A stretch of 23,922 nt of DNA from an uncultured Erythrobacteraceae bacterium (GTDB taxonomy: Bacteria; Pseudomonadota; Alphaproteobacteria; Sphingomonadales; Sphingomonadaceae). Below, one piece after another: positions 10,116 to 17,819 of this stretch. The stretch covers positions 1 to 23,922 of the forward strand of contig CAMLQG010000053.1 in the NCBI GenBank assembly GCA_946482075.1. Reading direction: 5' to 3'. Position 1 is the stretch's first letter. Each line of letters begins with the position of its first letter. The position numbers were made by a program, and so were the translations under genes. The notes beneath the pieces are model-generated. The model did not search any database. It was given only the letters and a program-made list of their open reading frames with translations, and had not been told where the DNA came from.

Positions 10116-10329
10116 GCCGCACTGCGCCGCGCATATGCCGACGGGGCCGAGGCGTGCGCTTCGCATTGTCAGCCACGCTTACCATCACCATGCGATCATC
10201 CCGGCAGAGCGAGAGGGCGTGATTCAATGCACCATAGGCGCGCCATGCCTGCATCAGCGAAGGAACGAGCACGGCGATGGCAGCAAGAAAAGTGATGGAA
10301 AGCAGCAGAGTGATACCGAAGCCGATCAT
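10072..10329 (-). CDS. Small single-pass membrane protein, unknown function
   Basis: I do not recognise this 85-residue protein. It opens with a clear hydrophobic helix (MIGFGITLLLSITFLAAIAV and onward, about 2-26). An amphipathic segment (MQAWRAYGALNHALSLCRDD) follows, then a short strand-like VMVSVAD and a basic, low-complexity tail that overlaps the 3' end of pssA. ATG 10329 has AAGGG seven bases upstream. The next upstream minus-strand ORF, of only 13 codons (starting at 10368), ends in an overlap with this start (ATGA). The hydrophobic helix and the ribosome binding site argue that it is real, while the arginine/alanine-rich tail could be overlap-driven. Upstream lie DnaA-box-like sites and a perfect LexA-type site, the only regulatory hint. 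Confidence 0.5.
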   Translation of the reverse strand: MIGFGITLLLSITFLAAIAVLVPSLMQAWRAYGALNHALSLCRDDRMVMVSVADNAKRTPRPRRHMRGAVRPIQPARTGALCAAA

Positions 10330-10401
10330 GACTGAGCCCTTGTCGCTATTCCCACATCGCCCGACATCGTCGTGAAACCCGTGGAGTGCCTGTGCCTGGC
10401 T

Positions 10402-10438
10402 TGTGGATAACCAACCCGTCTAGCCGGCGTTCTCCACA
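10402..10438. promoter_or_regulatory. Inverted pair of DnaA-box-like sites
   Basis: TGTGGATAA at 10402-10410 is the exact reverse complement of the DnaA box TTATCCACA. TTCTCCACA at 10430-10438 is a one-mismatch copy in the opposite orientation. Their flanks extend the symmetry: CTTGTGGA (10400-10407) and TCCACAAG (10433-10440) are perfect reverse complements separated by 25 nt. The pair lies between the small membrane-protein gene and rpsB, in a 372-bp gap (10330-10701) with no convincing ORF. DnaA binding is inferred from the motif only. Confidence 0.45.
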
Positions 10439-10458
10439 AGCTGTCGATGTAATGGAAT

Positions 10459-10473
10459 GTTCACTATTTGTTC
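10459..10473. promoter_or_regulatory. Alphaproteobacterial SOS box (LexA site) candidate
   Basis: GTTC-ACTATTT-GTTC exactly matches the alphaproteobacterial LexA consensus GTTC-N7-GTTC and sits in a locally AT-rich context. On the minus strand a -35-like TTGGAA (10476-10471) lies at its edge, so LexA could block a promoter reading toward the small membrane-protein gene whose start is 130 bp away. On the plus strand rpsB begins 229 bp further on. An eight-base match arises by chance about once per 30 kb counting both strands, so position matters more than the match alone. Confidence 0.45.
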
Positions 10474-10668
10474 CAAAGCGTCAAGCGCAAAATCGGCACC
10501 TTTCGGCGCAGCCGTATATCTGACCGATTAGGGCTGGATTTCCGCGGGATTGCGGTCTAAGGGGCACGCGCTTTCACGTAAACGGGCGTGCGGTCCGCGT
10601 TCGTGTCTGCAATCCACATGGGAAGCACAAAATCCCGGTGCCGCAGCGGAGCAGCCGCACGGTTCCAG

Positions 10669-10692
10669 CTTTCCAGAGGCGAAACCGGAAAG
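10669..10692 (+). promoter_or_regulatory. rpsB leader hairpin touching the Shine-Dalgarno
   Basis: CTTTCC (10669-10674) can pair with GGAAAG (10687-10692) around a 12-nt loop. The right arm runs into the rpsB ribosome binding site AGGA (10691-10694), so the fold would partly hide it. Ribosomal protein S2 autoregulates its own operon in some bacteria; whether this hairpin serves that role is inference. Confidence 0.3.
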
Positions 10693-10701
10693 GAAATACC
10701 T

Positions 10702-11478
10702 ATGGCGGCTCCTACCGTCACCATGCAGCAATTGATCGAGGCCGGTGCGCATTTCGGCCACCAGACCCACCGTTGGAACCCGCGGATGAAGCCGTATATC
10801 TTCGGCGCCCGCAACGGTGTTCACATCATCGACCTGTCGCAGACCGTGCCGCTTTTCGCGCGCGCTCTGGACTTCGTTTCAGCCACGGTTCGCGCCGGCG
10901 GCAAGGTGCTGTTCGTCGGCACCAAGCGCCAGGCACAGGACCCGATCGCGGATGCCGCGAAGGCTTGCGGCCAGTACTACGTCAATCATCGCTGGCTGGG
11001 CGGCATGCTCACCAACTGGAAGACGATCTCCGGTTCGATCAAGCGCTTGAAGTCGATCGAGGAGCAGCTGTCGGGTGACACCTCGGGCTTCACCAAGAAG
11101 GAAATCCTCGACCTCACCCGCAAGCACGACAAGCTCCAGCTTTCGCTCGGCGGCATTCGCGACATGGGCGGCATTCCGGACGTGATGTTCGTGATCGACG
11201 CCAACATGGAAGAGCTGGCGATCAAGGAAGCCAATGTGCTCGGCATTCCCGTCATCGCCGTGCTCGACACCAACGTCGATCCGTCGGGCATCGCGTTCCC
11301 GATCCCGGGCAATGACGACGCGAGCCGTGCCGTGCGCCTCTATTGCGAAGCGATCGCTGCCGCTGCCCAGACGGGCGGTCGGGGCGCGATCGTCGATTCG
11401 GGTGCCGATATCGGTGCGTTGGATCTGCCGCCGGCCGAGGACGTCGCAGCTGAAGACACGACTGCCGAGAACGCTTGA
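10702..11478 (+). CDS. rpsB: 30S ribosomal protein S2
   Basis: S2 is a late-assembling protein of the small ribosomal subunit, needed for mRNA binding together with S1. The 258-residue product has the family landmarks [20 protein letters not shown] (14-33) and NGVHIIDL, plus [22 protein letters not shown], the coiled-coil insertion near 120-150, and [14 protein letters not shown]. An acidic/Ala tail ([16 protein letters not shown]) extends the C-terminus. ATG 10702 is preceded by AGGA with seven bases between; the open frame upstream to 10588 is leader. It is followed by tsf after 83 bp containing a strong hairpin, the standard rpsB-tsf arrangement. Confidence 0.97.
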   Translation: MAAPTVTMQQLIEAGAHFGHQTHRWNPRMKPYIFGARNGVHIIDLSQTVPLFARALDFVSATVRAGGKVLFVGTKRQAQDPIADAAKACGQYYVNHRWLGGMLTNWKTISGSIKRLKSIEEQLSGDTSGFTKKEILDLTRKHDKLQLSLGGIRDMGGIPDVMFVIDANMEELAIKEANVLGIPVIAVLDTNVDPSGIAFPIPGNDDASRAVRLYCEAIAAAAQTGGRGAIVDSGADIGALDLPPAEDVAAEDTTAENA

Positions 11479-11509
11479 GCGTCATAGAACCGGCATAATT
11501 GCGAAATAT

Positions 11510-11535
11510 GCGCCGGCCCGTCGCCGGGCTGGCGC
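11510..11535 (+). terminator. Strong rpsB-tsf intercistronic hairpin (attenuator-like)
   Basis: GCGCCGGCCCG (11510-11520) pairs with CGGGCTGGCGC (11525-11535) over eleven base pairs, one of them G-U, with a 4-nt loop TCGC. No T-run follows, so it may act as a partial attenuator or processing site that sets the S2 to EF-Ts ratio rather than as a full terminator. Confidence 0.5.
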
Positions 11536-11561
11536 CACTCAATATCAAAAGGACATTTCCG

Positions 11562-12488
11562 ATGGCTGCTTACACCGCCGCTGACGTGAAGAATCTGCGC
11601 GAGCGCACAGGCGCCGGCATGATGGATTGCAAGAAGGCGCTGGACGAGACGAATGGTGATCTCGAAGCCGCGGTTGACGCGCTGCGTGCCAGGGGCCTGG
11701 CCGCTGCCCAGAAGAAGTCCAGCCGCACGGCGGCGGAAGGCCTCGTCGGCCTCGCCGTTGCCGGCAATCGCGGCGTCGCTCTGGAAGTGAACTCCGAGAC
11801 CGATTTCGTCGCCAAGAACGATCAGTTCCAGGACTTCGTGCGCAAGGCGACCGCGGTCGCTCTCGGGCAGCCGTCCGACGACATCGAGGCGCTGAAGTCT
11901 GCCGCCTATCCGGATGGCGGTTCGGTTTCCGACAAGCTGACCAATAATGTCGCGACGATCGGTGAGAACCAGCAGCTGCGCCGGATGAAGACCGTGCAGG
12001 TCGAGAAGGGTGCGATCATTCCCTACATGCACAATGCTGCTGCGCCGAATCTGGGCAAGATCGGCGTGCTCGTCGCTCTGGAAAGCGAAGCGAGCGCGGA
12101 CACGCTCGACGCGCTGGGCAAGCAGATCGCGATGCACATTGCCGCTGCCTTTCCGCTGGCGCTCAACGCCGAGGATCTCGATGCCGAGTTGATCTCTCGC
12201 GAACGCAAGATCGCGGCCGAGAAGGCGGCCGAGAGCGGCAAGCCCGCGGAAGTCCAGGCCAAGATGGTCGACGGCGCGGTGGCCAAGTACGCCAAGGACA
12301 ATGCGCTGCTCAGCCAGGTGTTCGTCATGGACAACAAGACCCCGATCGCGCAGGTCGTCGAGCAGGCCGGCAAGGCTGCCGGCGCCAAGATCGTGCTGAA
12401 GGACTATGTCCGGTTCCAGCTCGGTGAGGGCATCGAGAAGGAAGAAACCGACTTCGCCGCCGAAGTGGCCGCCGCCGCCGGCGTCTGA
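11562..12488 (+). CDS. tsf: Translation elongation factor Ts
   Basis: EF-Ts is the nucleotide exchange factor that recycles EF-Tu-GDP. The 308-residue protein has the N-terminal UBA-like domain with [19 protein letters not shown] (9-27), the exchange motif TDFVAKN (80-86, where D81 and F82 contact EF-Tu), and two core subdomains ending in [23 protein letters not shown] 11562 is preceded by AAAAGGA at 11547-11553. It is second in the rpsB-tsf unit and is followed by a terminator at 12505. Confidence 0.97.
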   Translation: MAAYTAADVKNLRERTGAGMMDCKKALDETNGDLEAAVDALRARGLAAAQKKSSRTAAEGLVGLAVAGNRGVALEVNSETDFVAKNDQFQDFVRKATAVALGQPSDDIEALKSAAYPDGGSVSDKLTNNVATIGENQQLRRMKTVQVEKGAIIPYMHNAAAPNLGKIGVLVALESEASADTLDALGKQIAMHIAAAFPLALNAEDLDAELISRERKIAAEKAAESGKPAEVQAKMVDGAVAKYAKDNALLSQVFVMDNKTPIAQVVEQAGKAAGAKIVLKDYVRFQLGEGIEKEETDFAAEVAAAAGV

Positions 12489-12504
12489 TAGGCCAAGTCA
12501 AGGC

Positions 12505-12543
12505 AGGGGCTCCGCGCTGCTTCGGCGGCCGGGGCCCTTTTCG
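12505..12543 (+). terminator. Intrinsic terminator after tsf
   Basis: AGGGGCTCCG (12505-12514) pairs with CGG-GGCCCT (about 12529-12538) with one bulged G, and the right arm runs into TTTTCGTCT. It lies 17 nt after the tsf stop and separates rpsB-tsf from pyrH. Confidence 0.55.
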
Positions 12544-12591
12544 TCTCTATCGGCCTGCTATCTTTATTCTCTGGACGCTGGCGCAGGCCCC

Positions 12592-12619
12592 TTGGCAGCG
12601 TCATGCGGCGCTTTATAAG
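12592..12619 (+). promoter_or_regulatory. Candidate promoter of the pyrH operon
   Basis: TTGGCA (12592-12597) and TATAAG (12614-12619) are separated by 16 nt and sit 36 bp upstream of the pyrH ATG. This is the best sigma-70-like promoter I see in the window. The predicted transcript would have a leader of only about 30 nt. Confidence 0.5.
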
Positions 12620-12654
12620 GGCCGCGCCTTCCCGCAATTTCGAGATCGAACTCC

Positions 12655-13377
12655 ATGCCATTGCCCAAGCACAAGCGCATCCTGCTCAAGCTTTCGGGCG
12701 AGGTGTTGATGGGCGAGCAGCAGTTCGGCATCGATCCCGCTTTCGTCACGCGCTTGGCGGAGGAAGTGAAGGCAGCCAAGGATACGGGCCTCGAAATCTG
12801 CATGGTGATCGGCGGCGGCAATATCTTTCGCGGCGTGGCCGGCGCTGCGCGCGGGCTCGATCGTGGCACGGGCGACTACATGGGCATGCTGGCCACGGTG
12901 ATGAACGCGCTCGCGATGCAGAACGCGCTCGAGAATCTCGGCGTGCAGACCCGCGTGCAGTCGGCCATTCCGATGGCGACGGTATGCGAACCCTATATCC
13001 GCCGCCGCGCGACCCGCCATCTGGAGAAGGGCCGGATCGTGATCTTCGCTGCCGGCACGGGCAACCCGTTCTTCACAACCGATACGGGCGCAGCGCTGCG
13101 CGCAGCCGAAATGGGCTGCGATGCCTTGTTCAAGGGTACCAGCGTCGATGGGGTCTATGACAGCGATCCGAAGAAGAATCCGACGGCTCAGCGGTTCGAA
13201 ACGATTTCCTACGACAAGGTCCTGTCGGACAATCTGAAAGTGATGGACGCGGCCGCCGTGGCGCTCTGCCGGGAGAACAGCATCCCGATCGTCGTCTTCT
13301 CGATCCGCGAGAAAGGCAATCTGGCCAAGGTCTTGGCCGGGCAAGGAACGCAAACCATCGTGCAGGAGGAAGCCTGA
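12655..13377 (+). CDS. pyrH: UMP kinase
   Basis: PyrH phosphorylates UMP to UDP in pyrimidine synthesis; it is a hexameric amino-acid-kinase-fold enzyme. The 240-residue protein starts with the phosphate-binding stretch [13 protein letters not shown] (8-20). It contains [10 protein letters not shown] (51-60), the UMP-binding region around [15 protein letters not shown], and [17 protein letters not shown], with a family-typical C-terminal part [21 protein letters not shown] 12655 has only a weak Shine-Dalgarno. It heads a six-gene run; the stop shares one base with the frr start (TGATG). Confidence 0.96.
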   Translation: MPLPKHKRILLKLSGEVLMGEQQFGIDPAFVTRLAEEVKAAKDTGLEICMVIGGGNIFRGVAGAARGLDRGTGDYMGMLATVMNALAMQNALENLGVQTRVQSAIPMATVCEPYIRRRATRHLEKGRIVIFAAGTGNPFFTTDTGAALRAAEMGCDALFKGTSVDGVYDSDPKKNPTAQRFETISYDKVLSDNLKVMDAAAVALCRENSIPIVVFSIREKGNLAKVLAGQGTQTIVQEEA

Positions 13378-13934
13378 TGGCGAAGTATGACAAGGCCGAC
13401 GTCGAGCGTCGGATGCATGGCGCGGTCGAAGCGCTCAAAAGTGATCTTTCCGGCCTGCGGACTGGCCGCGCCAATGTCGCGCTGCTCGATCCGGTGCAGG
13501 TCGAAGTCTATGGCGCGATGATGCCGCTGAACCAGGTCGCCACCGTATCCGCGCCGGAGCCGCGCATGCTTTCGGTGCAGGTGTGGGACAAGTCCAACCT
13601 GATCCCGGTCGAAAAGGGCATCGCCCATGCCGGGCTCGGCCTCAATCCGATCATCGACGGGCAGACGCTGCGCTTGCCGATCCCGGATCTCACGCAGGAT
13701 CGCCGCAAGGAACTCGCCAAGCTGGCCGGGCAATATGCCGAGAAGGCCAAGATCGCGATCCGCAACGTCCGTCGCGATGGCATGGAAGCGTTGAAGGACG
13801 ACGAGAAGAAGAAGGAGATCAGCGAGGATGACCGCAAGCGTCTGGAAGACGAGGTCCAGAAGCTGACCGACAAATATGTCGGCGAAACCGATGCGGCCGC
13901 TGAAGCGAAGGAAAAGGAAATCCTCACCCAGTGA
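13377..13934 (+). CDS. frr: Ribosome recycling factor
   Basis: RRF acts with EF-G to split post-termination ribosomes. The 185-residue length is standard. Landmarks are LSGLRTGRANVALLDPVQVEVYG in the first helix and start of the beta domain, PEPRMLSVQVWDKS, GLNPIIDGQTLRLPIP, and the long C-terminal helices with LTQDRRKELAKLAGQYAEKAKIAIRNVRRDG. ATG 13377 overlaps the pyrH stop by one base, and the frr stop lies in GTGA with the uppS start. The pyrH-frr pair is conserved across bacteria. Confidence 0.97.
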   Translation: MAKYDKADVERRMHGAVEALKSDLSGLRTGRANVALLDPVQVEVYGAMMPLNQVATVSAPEPRMLSVQVWDKSNLIPVEKGIAHAGLGLNPIIDGQTLRLPIPDLTQDRRKELAKLAGQYAEKAKIAIRNVRRDGMEALKDDEKKKEISEDDRKRLEDEVQKLTDKYVGETDAAAEAKEKEILTQ

Positions 13935-14692
13935 GCGATGCTGCGCCCCCGATGCTCCCCGAGCAGGGAAGGGGGGCCGAAGCCACGGCCCAGTACGCTT
14001 TCGGCACGGCCGGTGGCGGGCATGGCGCGCGCCATGTGGCGATCATCATGGACGGCAATGGGCGCTGGGCCAAGAAGCGCCGCCTGCCGCGCGCGGTCGG
14101 CCATCAGCGCGGCGTGGAAGCAGTGCGCCGCATGGTGCGCGGGCTGCGCCGCACCGGACTCGATGCGCTTACCCTTTACGCCTTTTCCTCGGAGAATTGG
14201 AAACGTCCCGAAGACGAGATCGACGATCTGATGGGACTGATGCGACGCTTCATAAAGAGCGATCTTGCGGAATTCATCGCCAATGATGTACGCTTGAAGA
14301 TCATCGGCGATTACAAGGTTCTGGCGCCAGATCTTGTCAAGCTGATTGAAGATGCGCTGGCGAAGACCGCTCATGCGCGGAGCGGCACGCTGGCGGTCGC
14401 GCTGAACTACGGATCGCAGCAGGAAATCGCTCGTGCGGCGAGCAAGGCGGCGGAGAAGGGGCCCATCACGCCGGAGACGATCGCGGCCGAGCTCGATACG
14501 GCCGATCTTCCGCCGCTCGACCTCCTCATCCGCACCTCGGGCGAGGAGCGGCTGTCGAACTTCCTGTTGTGGCAATCGGCCTATGCCGAGCTCTATTTCA
14601 CCAATATCCTCTGGCCCGATTTCACGCTCGAGCATCTCGAACAGGCATTGGCTGCCTTTGCGGACAGAGAGAGACGCTTTGGCGGGCGTTGA
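13931..14692 (+). CDS. uppS: Isoprenyl transferase (undecaprenyl diphosphate synthase)
   Basis: UppS is a cytosolic cis-prenyltransferase that condenses farnesyl diphosphate with isopentenyl diphosphate units to give the C55 lipid carrier for peptidoglycan and polysaccharides. The 253-residue protein has HVAIIMDGNGRWAKKR with catalytic D41, GHQRGVEAVR, YAFSSENWKRPEDEI, and the late signature LIRTSGEERLSNFLLWQSAYAELYF. The first 33 residues are a variable Gly/Ala-rich extension. The GTG at 13931 overlaps the frr stop by four bases; ATG 13952 is an alternative start. Dxr, encoded two genes later, feeds the same isoprenoid pathway. Confidence 0.96.
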   Translation: MSDAAPPMLPEQGRGAEATAQYAFGTAGGGHGARHVAIIMDGNGRWAKKRRLPRAVGHQRGVEAVRRMVRGLRRTGLDALTLYAFSSENWKRPEDEIDDLMGLMRRFIKSDLAEFIANDVRLKIIGDYKVLAPDLVKLIEDALAKTAHARSGTLAVALNYGSQQEIARAASKAAEKGPITPETIAAELDTADLPPLDLLIRTSGEERLSNFLLWQSAYAELYFTNILWPDFTLEHLEQALAAFADRERRFGGR

Positions 14693-14696
14693 ACGA

Positions 14697-15386
14697 ATGC
14701 CTCGCGTCGGTGCGTCGAGCGATCTGCCCGTCCGCATCGTGTCCGCCGTGGTGATGATCGCGGTCGCGGGTTTCGCGCTGTGGCTGGGTGGCTGGGCTTG
14801 GTCCGCCTTCGTCACGCTGGTGGCTCTGGGCGTGTTGCTGGAATGGACCCGGCTGTTCCTTGCGTTCACGCCGTCTTTTTCCGGACGCCTGCTGTGGTCA
14901 GTAGCGGGCGCTCTCTACGTGGGCGCCGCTTCCTTGGCCCTGTTGATTCTTCGTGCCCAGGGACCCGATGAAGCCCTTTTCCCCCTCATGCTCGTGATTG
15001 CGACGGATGTAGGAGCCTATTTTTCCGGCCGCACGTTCGGCGGACCGAAGATTGCGCCTGCAATCAGCCCTTCGAAGACCTGGTCCGGCCTGCTGGGCGG
15101 GATGGCCGCAGCTGGCTTGGTTGCGGTTTTGCCGGCATTGTTTTCCGGCAGTGGGTCCAGCACCTCGCTCGGACTGGTCCTGCCGCTGTTCGCGTTCGGC
15201 CTGTTTGCGGCGGTATTGGCTCAGACAGGCGATTTCTTCGAAAGCTGGATGAAGCGCCGCGCTGGCGTGAAGGACTCCGGAAACCTGATACCCGGCCATG
15301 GAGGCTTGTTCGATCGGATCGACGGCCTGCTTCCGGTTCTGCTTTTGAACGGGGTCATTCTCGCTACGTCCCGTGGTATGGGGTAG
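14697..15386 (+). CDS. cdsA: Phosphatidate cytidylyltransferase
   Basis: CdsA makes CDP-diacylglycerol from phosphatidic acid and CTP at the inner membrane, the precursor for PssA and for phosphatidylglycerol synthesis. The family signature is complete near the C-terminus: S183-x2-KR, KD (192-193), PGHGG (199-203), and DRID (206-209). About six hydrophobic helices precede it, and the substrate-region motif ISPSKTWSG lies at 123-131. At 229 residues it is shorter than the E. coli enzyme, missing mainly N-terminal helices. I chose ATG 14697, four bases after uppS; a TTG at 14679 would add six residues, and neither has a strong ribosome binding site. Confidence 0.93.
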   Translation: MPRVGASSDLPVRIVSAVVMIAVAGFALWLGGWAWSAFVTLVALGVLLEWTRLFLAFTPSFSGRLLWSVAGALYVGAASLALLILRAQGPDEALFPLMLVIATDVGAYFSGRTFGGPKIAPAISPSKTWSGLLGGMAAAGLVAVLPALFSGSGSSTSLGLVLPLFAFGLFAAVLAQTGDFFESWMKRRAGVKDSGNLIPGHGGLFDRIDGLLPVLLLNGVILATSRGMG

Positions 15387-15389
15387 GCT

Positions 15390-16547
15390 GTGAATCCGCG
15401 TACTATCACGATCCTTGGCGCCACCGGATCGATCGGCGGTTCGACGCTGGATCTCGTCCGGCGCAACCGGGACGATTGGAAAGTCCGGGTGCTGACCGCC
15501 AATAGCCGGGCATGGGAACTGGCGGTGCTCGCCCGCGAATTCGGAGCCGAGCTTGCCGTGATCGCGGACGAGGCATGCCTGCCCGAACTGCGCGAGGCAC
15601 TTGCCGGTAGCGGCATCGAAGCTGCCGCCGGCCGGCAGGCGTTGTGCGAAGCCGCTGCGCGGGGCGCGGACATCACGATTGCCGCGATCGTCGGCTGTGC
15701 CGGGCTCGGCCCGACCATGGCGGCGATCGAGCAGGGCGGTATCGTGGGCCTGGCCAATAAGGAGGCACTAGTGTCCGCCGGCGATGTGATGACCGCTGCG
15801 GTCGCTCGTCACGGCGCCACGCTGCTGCCGGTCGATTCGGAACATAATGCGATCTTTCAGTGCCTTGCAGGGAATGACAGGGCCGACGTCCGATCGATCA
15901 CGCTAACCGCGAGCGGAGGCCCGTTCCGCGATTGGCCGCAGGAACGCCTGGCCGGCGCCACGCCGCAGGAAGCGGTGCGCCACCCCAATTGGGACATGGG
16001 CGCCAAGATCAGCGTCGATTCCGCCACGATGATGAACAAGGGGCTCGAACTGATCGAGGCCTACCACTTGTTCCCGGTCGGCCTGGATCGGCTGCGCATC
16101 GTGGTCCATCCGCAATCGATCGTTCATTCGCTGGTCGAGTTCCGCGACGGATCGAGCCTGGCGCAACTTGGTCCCTCGGACATGCGCGTGCCGATCGCAT
16201 CGGTGCTGGCCTGGCCGCGCCGGATGGAAACCCCTTGCGGCCCGCTCGACCTTGCCGCCATCGGCAGCCTCACTTTCCATGCGCCTGACGAATTGCGTTT
16301 CCCCGCGACGCGCCTTGCACGAGAGGCGGCCCAGGCGGGCGGTGCGGCGCCCGCGGTGCTCAACGCATCCAATGAAGTGGCGGTCGACGCTTTTCTTGGC
16401 GGGCGCCTCACTTTCACCAATATTGCCGCCCATGTGGAACGGATGCTTTCCCGCGGCCTGCCTGTCGCCCCGCATTCGCTGGATGACGTTCTGGCGCTGG
16501 ATGCGGAAACCCGCGTGCGAGCCATGGAAATGCTGGAGATAGCCTGA
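15390..16547 (+). CDS. dxr: 1-deoxy-D-xylulose 5-phosphate reductoisomerase
   Basis: Dxr catalyses the NADPH-dependent rearrangement of DXP to MEP, the committed step of the non-mevalonate isoprenoid pathway and the target of fosmidomycin. The 385-residue protein begins with the Rossmann motif GATGSIGGSTLDLV (10-23). It has LANKEALV (121-128), metal ligands in PVDSEHNAIF (D149, E151), the flexible-loop SGGPFR region (175-180) and HPNWDMGAKISVDSATMMNKGLE (metal ligand E220). The GTG start at 15390 has GGGGTAGG just upstream and lies three bases after the cdsA stop. Placement with uppS groups two isoprenoid steps. Confidence 0.97.
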   Translation: MNPRTITILGATGSIGGSTLDLVRRNRDDWKVRVLTANSRAWELAVLAREFGAELAVIADEACLPELREALAGSGIEAAAGRQALCEAAARGADITIAAIVGCAGLGPTMAAIEQGGIVGLANKEALVSAGDVMTAAVARHGATLLPVDSEHNAIFQCLAGNDRADVRSITLTASGGPFRDWPQERLAGATPQEAVRHPNWDMGAKISVDSATMMNKGLELIEAYHLFPVGLDRLRIVVHPQSIVHSLVEFRDGSSLAQLGPSDMRVPIASVLAWPRRMETPCGPLDLAAIGSLTFHAPDELRFPATRLAREAAQAGGAAPAVLNASNEVAVDAFLGGRLTFTNIAAHVERMLSRGLPVAPHSLDDVLALDAETRVRAMEMLEIA

Positions 16548-16548
16548 C

Positions 16549-17664
16549 GTGAGCGAATCGCCTTCGATACTGGTGATGATCATCGGCTTCGCGCTCGTGC
16601 TCGGGCCGCTGATCACCGTTCACGAGCTGGGCCACTACCTGACTGGTCGCCTGTTCGGCGTGAAGGCGGACGCATTCGCGATCGGTTTCGGCAAGGAGAT
16701 CTTCGGCTGGACGGACAGGCGCGGCACGCGCTGGAAGCTCTGCGCCCTGCCGCTTGGCGGGTATGTGCAGTTCGCCGGCGACATGAACCCGGCCAGCCAG
16801 CCCAGCGACGAGTGGCTTTCGCTGCCGGCGCACGAACGGGCGCAGACATTCCAGGCCCGGCCGCTATGGCAACGGGCGCTTATCGTGGCGGCTGGTCCGG
16901 TGACCAATCTCGCCGTGGCCATAGCCATCCTCGCGGCTTTCAACCTGGCCTATGGCAAGGTGGTGATGCCGCCGGTGGTCGCAGGCGTCGCAGAGCGGTC
17001 GGCGGCCCACGAGGCCGGCCTGAAAGCCGGGGATCGCGTGCTCGCGGTGGACGGCGCTCCGATCGATGATTTCGAGGATCTGCGCAATCGGGTGGTGCCC
17101 AATCCCGGATACGAGATCACCTTGACCGTGAAACGCGATGGCGGCGTGTTCGATATCGACTTCACCATTCCCACCGTGGTCGAACGCGATCGCTTCGGGA
17201 ACGAGTTCAAGATCGGCCGTCTGGGCGTGTTGGGCAAGCCGGGCGAGATGGTCGCCGTCGGGCCGCTCGAGGCGGTGGTTCTGGGCACGCGGCAATCGGG
17301 CGACATCATGGTGATGATGGTCAAGGGCATCGGCCAGATCATCAGCGGACGGCGGACGGTGGAAGAGCTTGGCGGGCCGATCAAGATCGCCAAATATTCC
17401 GGTGAGCAGCTGTCGCTCGGATGGCAGGCCTACGCCTCCTTCGTCGCGCTGATTTCAATTAATTTGGCATTCATTAACCTGCTGCCAATCCCGTCGCTCG
17501 ACGGCGGCCACCTGGCTTTCTACGCGGCGGAAGCGGTGCGGCGCCGGCCACTGGGTCCTCGCAGTCAGGAGTGGGCTTTCCGGACAGGAATCTTCTTTGT
17601 GCTGGCCTTGATGCTGTTCGTCACGATCAACGATCTTGCCTCGCTTCCCATTTTCGGAAGTTAA
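16549..17664 (+). CDS. rseP: Site-2 protease RseP (inner-membrane zinc metalloprotease)
   Basis: RseP is an intramembrane metalloprotease that clips membrane-anchored anti-sigma factors and remnant signal peptides during envelope stress. The 371-residue protein has the zinc motif HELGH in the first helix (H25, E26, H29), one PDZ domain (about 140-200; AGLKAGDRVLAVDGAPI), and the third zinc ligand region NLLPIPSLDGGH with D318. A C-terminal helix ends the protein. E. coli RseP has two PDZ domains; a single one is usual in alphaproteobacteria. The GTG start at 16549 is one base after the dxr stop. Order cdsA-dxr-rseP-bamA is highly conserved. Confidence 0.95.
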   Translation: MSESPSILVMIIGFALVLGPLITVHELGHYLTGRLFGVKADAFAIGFGKEIFGWTDRRGTRWKLCALPLGGYVQFAGDMNPASQPSDEWLSLPAHERAQTFQARPLWQRALIVAAGPVTNLAVAIAILAAFNLAYGKVVMPPVVAGVAERSAAHEAGLKAGDRVLAVDGAPIDDFEDLRNRVVPNPGYEITLTVKRDGGVFDIDFTIPTVVERDRFGNEFKIGRLGVLGKPGEMVAVGPLEAVVLGTRQSGDIMVMMVKGIGQIISGRRTVEELGGPIKIAKYSGEQLSLGWQAYASFVALISINLAFINLLPIPSLDGGHLAFYAAEAVRRRPLGPRSQEWAFRTGIFFVLALMLFVTINDLASLPIFGS

Positions 17665-17819
17665 CGGGGGAAATGACCGACAAGAGGCGGCAATCTGCCG
17701 GCTAGAGCTTGATTGGTAGCAGTTCATCGGGCACAGGGCTGCGTTCGTTTTGCAGTGGCGAACGGGCCGTCCGGGGGCGGTCCGATCTGTCGCCGCGAAT
17801 TTGTGGAAGTGCTGTGTAC

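Noticed and set aside
10330..10368. 13-codon minus-strand ORF overlapping the start of the small membrane protein
   Set aside because: It begins at an ATG at 10368 with only a weak ribosome binding site and ends in the ATGA overlap. It is too short to judge, so I mention it as a possible leader peptide without annotating it.
13508..14869. Long minus-strand open frame across frr, uppS and cdsA
   Set aside because: It crosses three well-supported genes, has Ser/Arg-rich low-complexity stretches and no recognisable domain.
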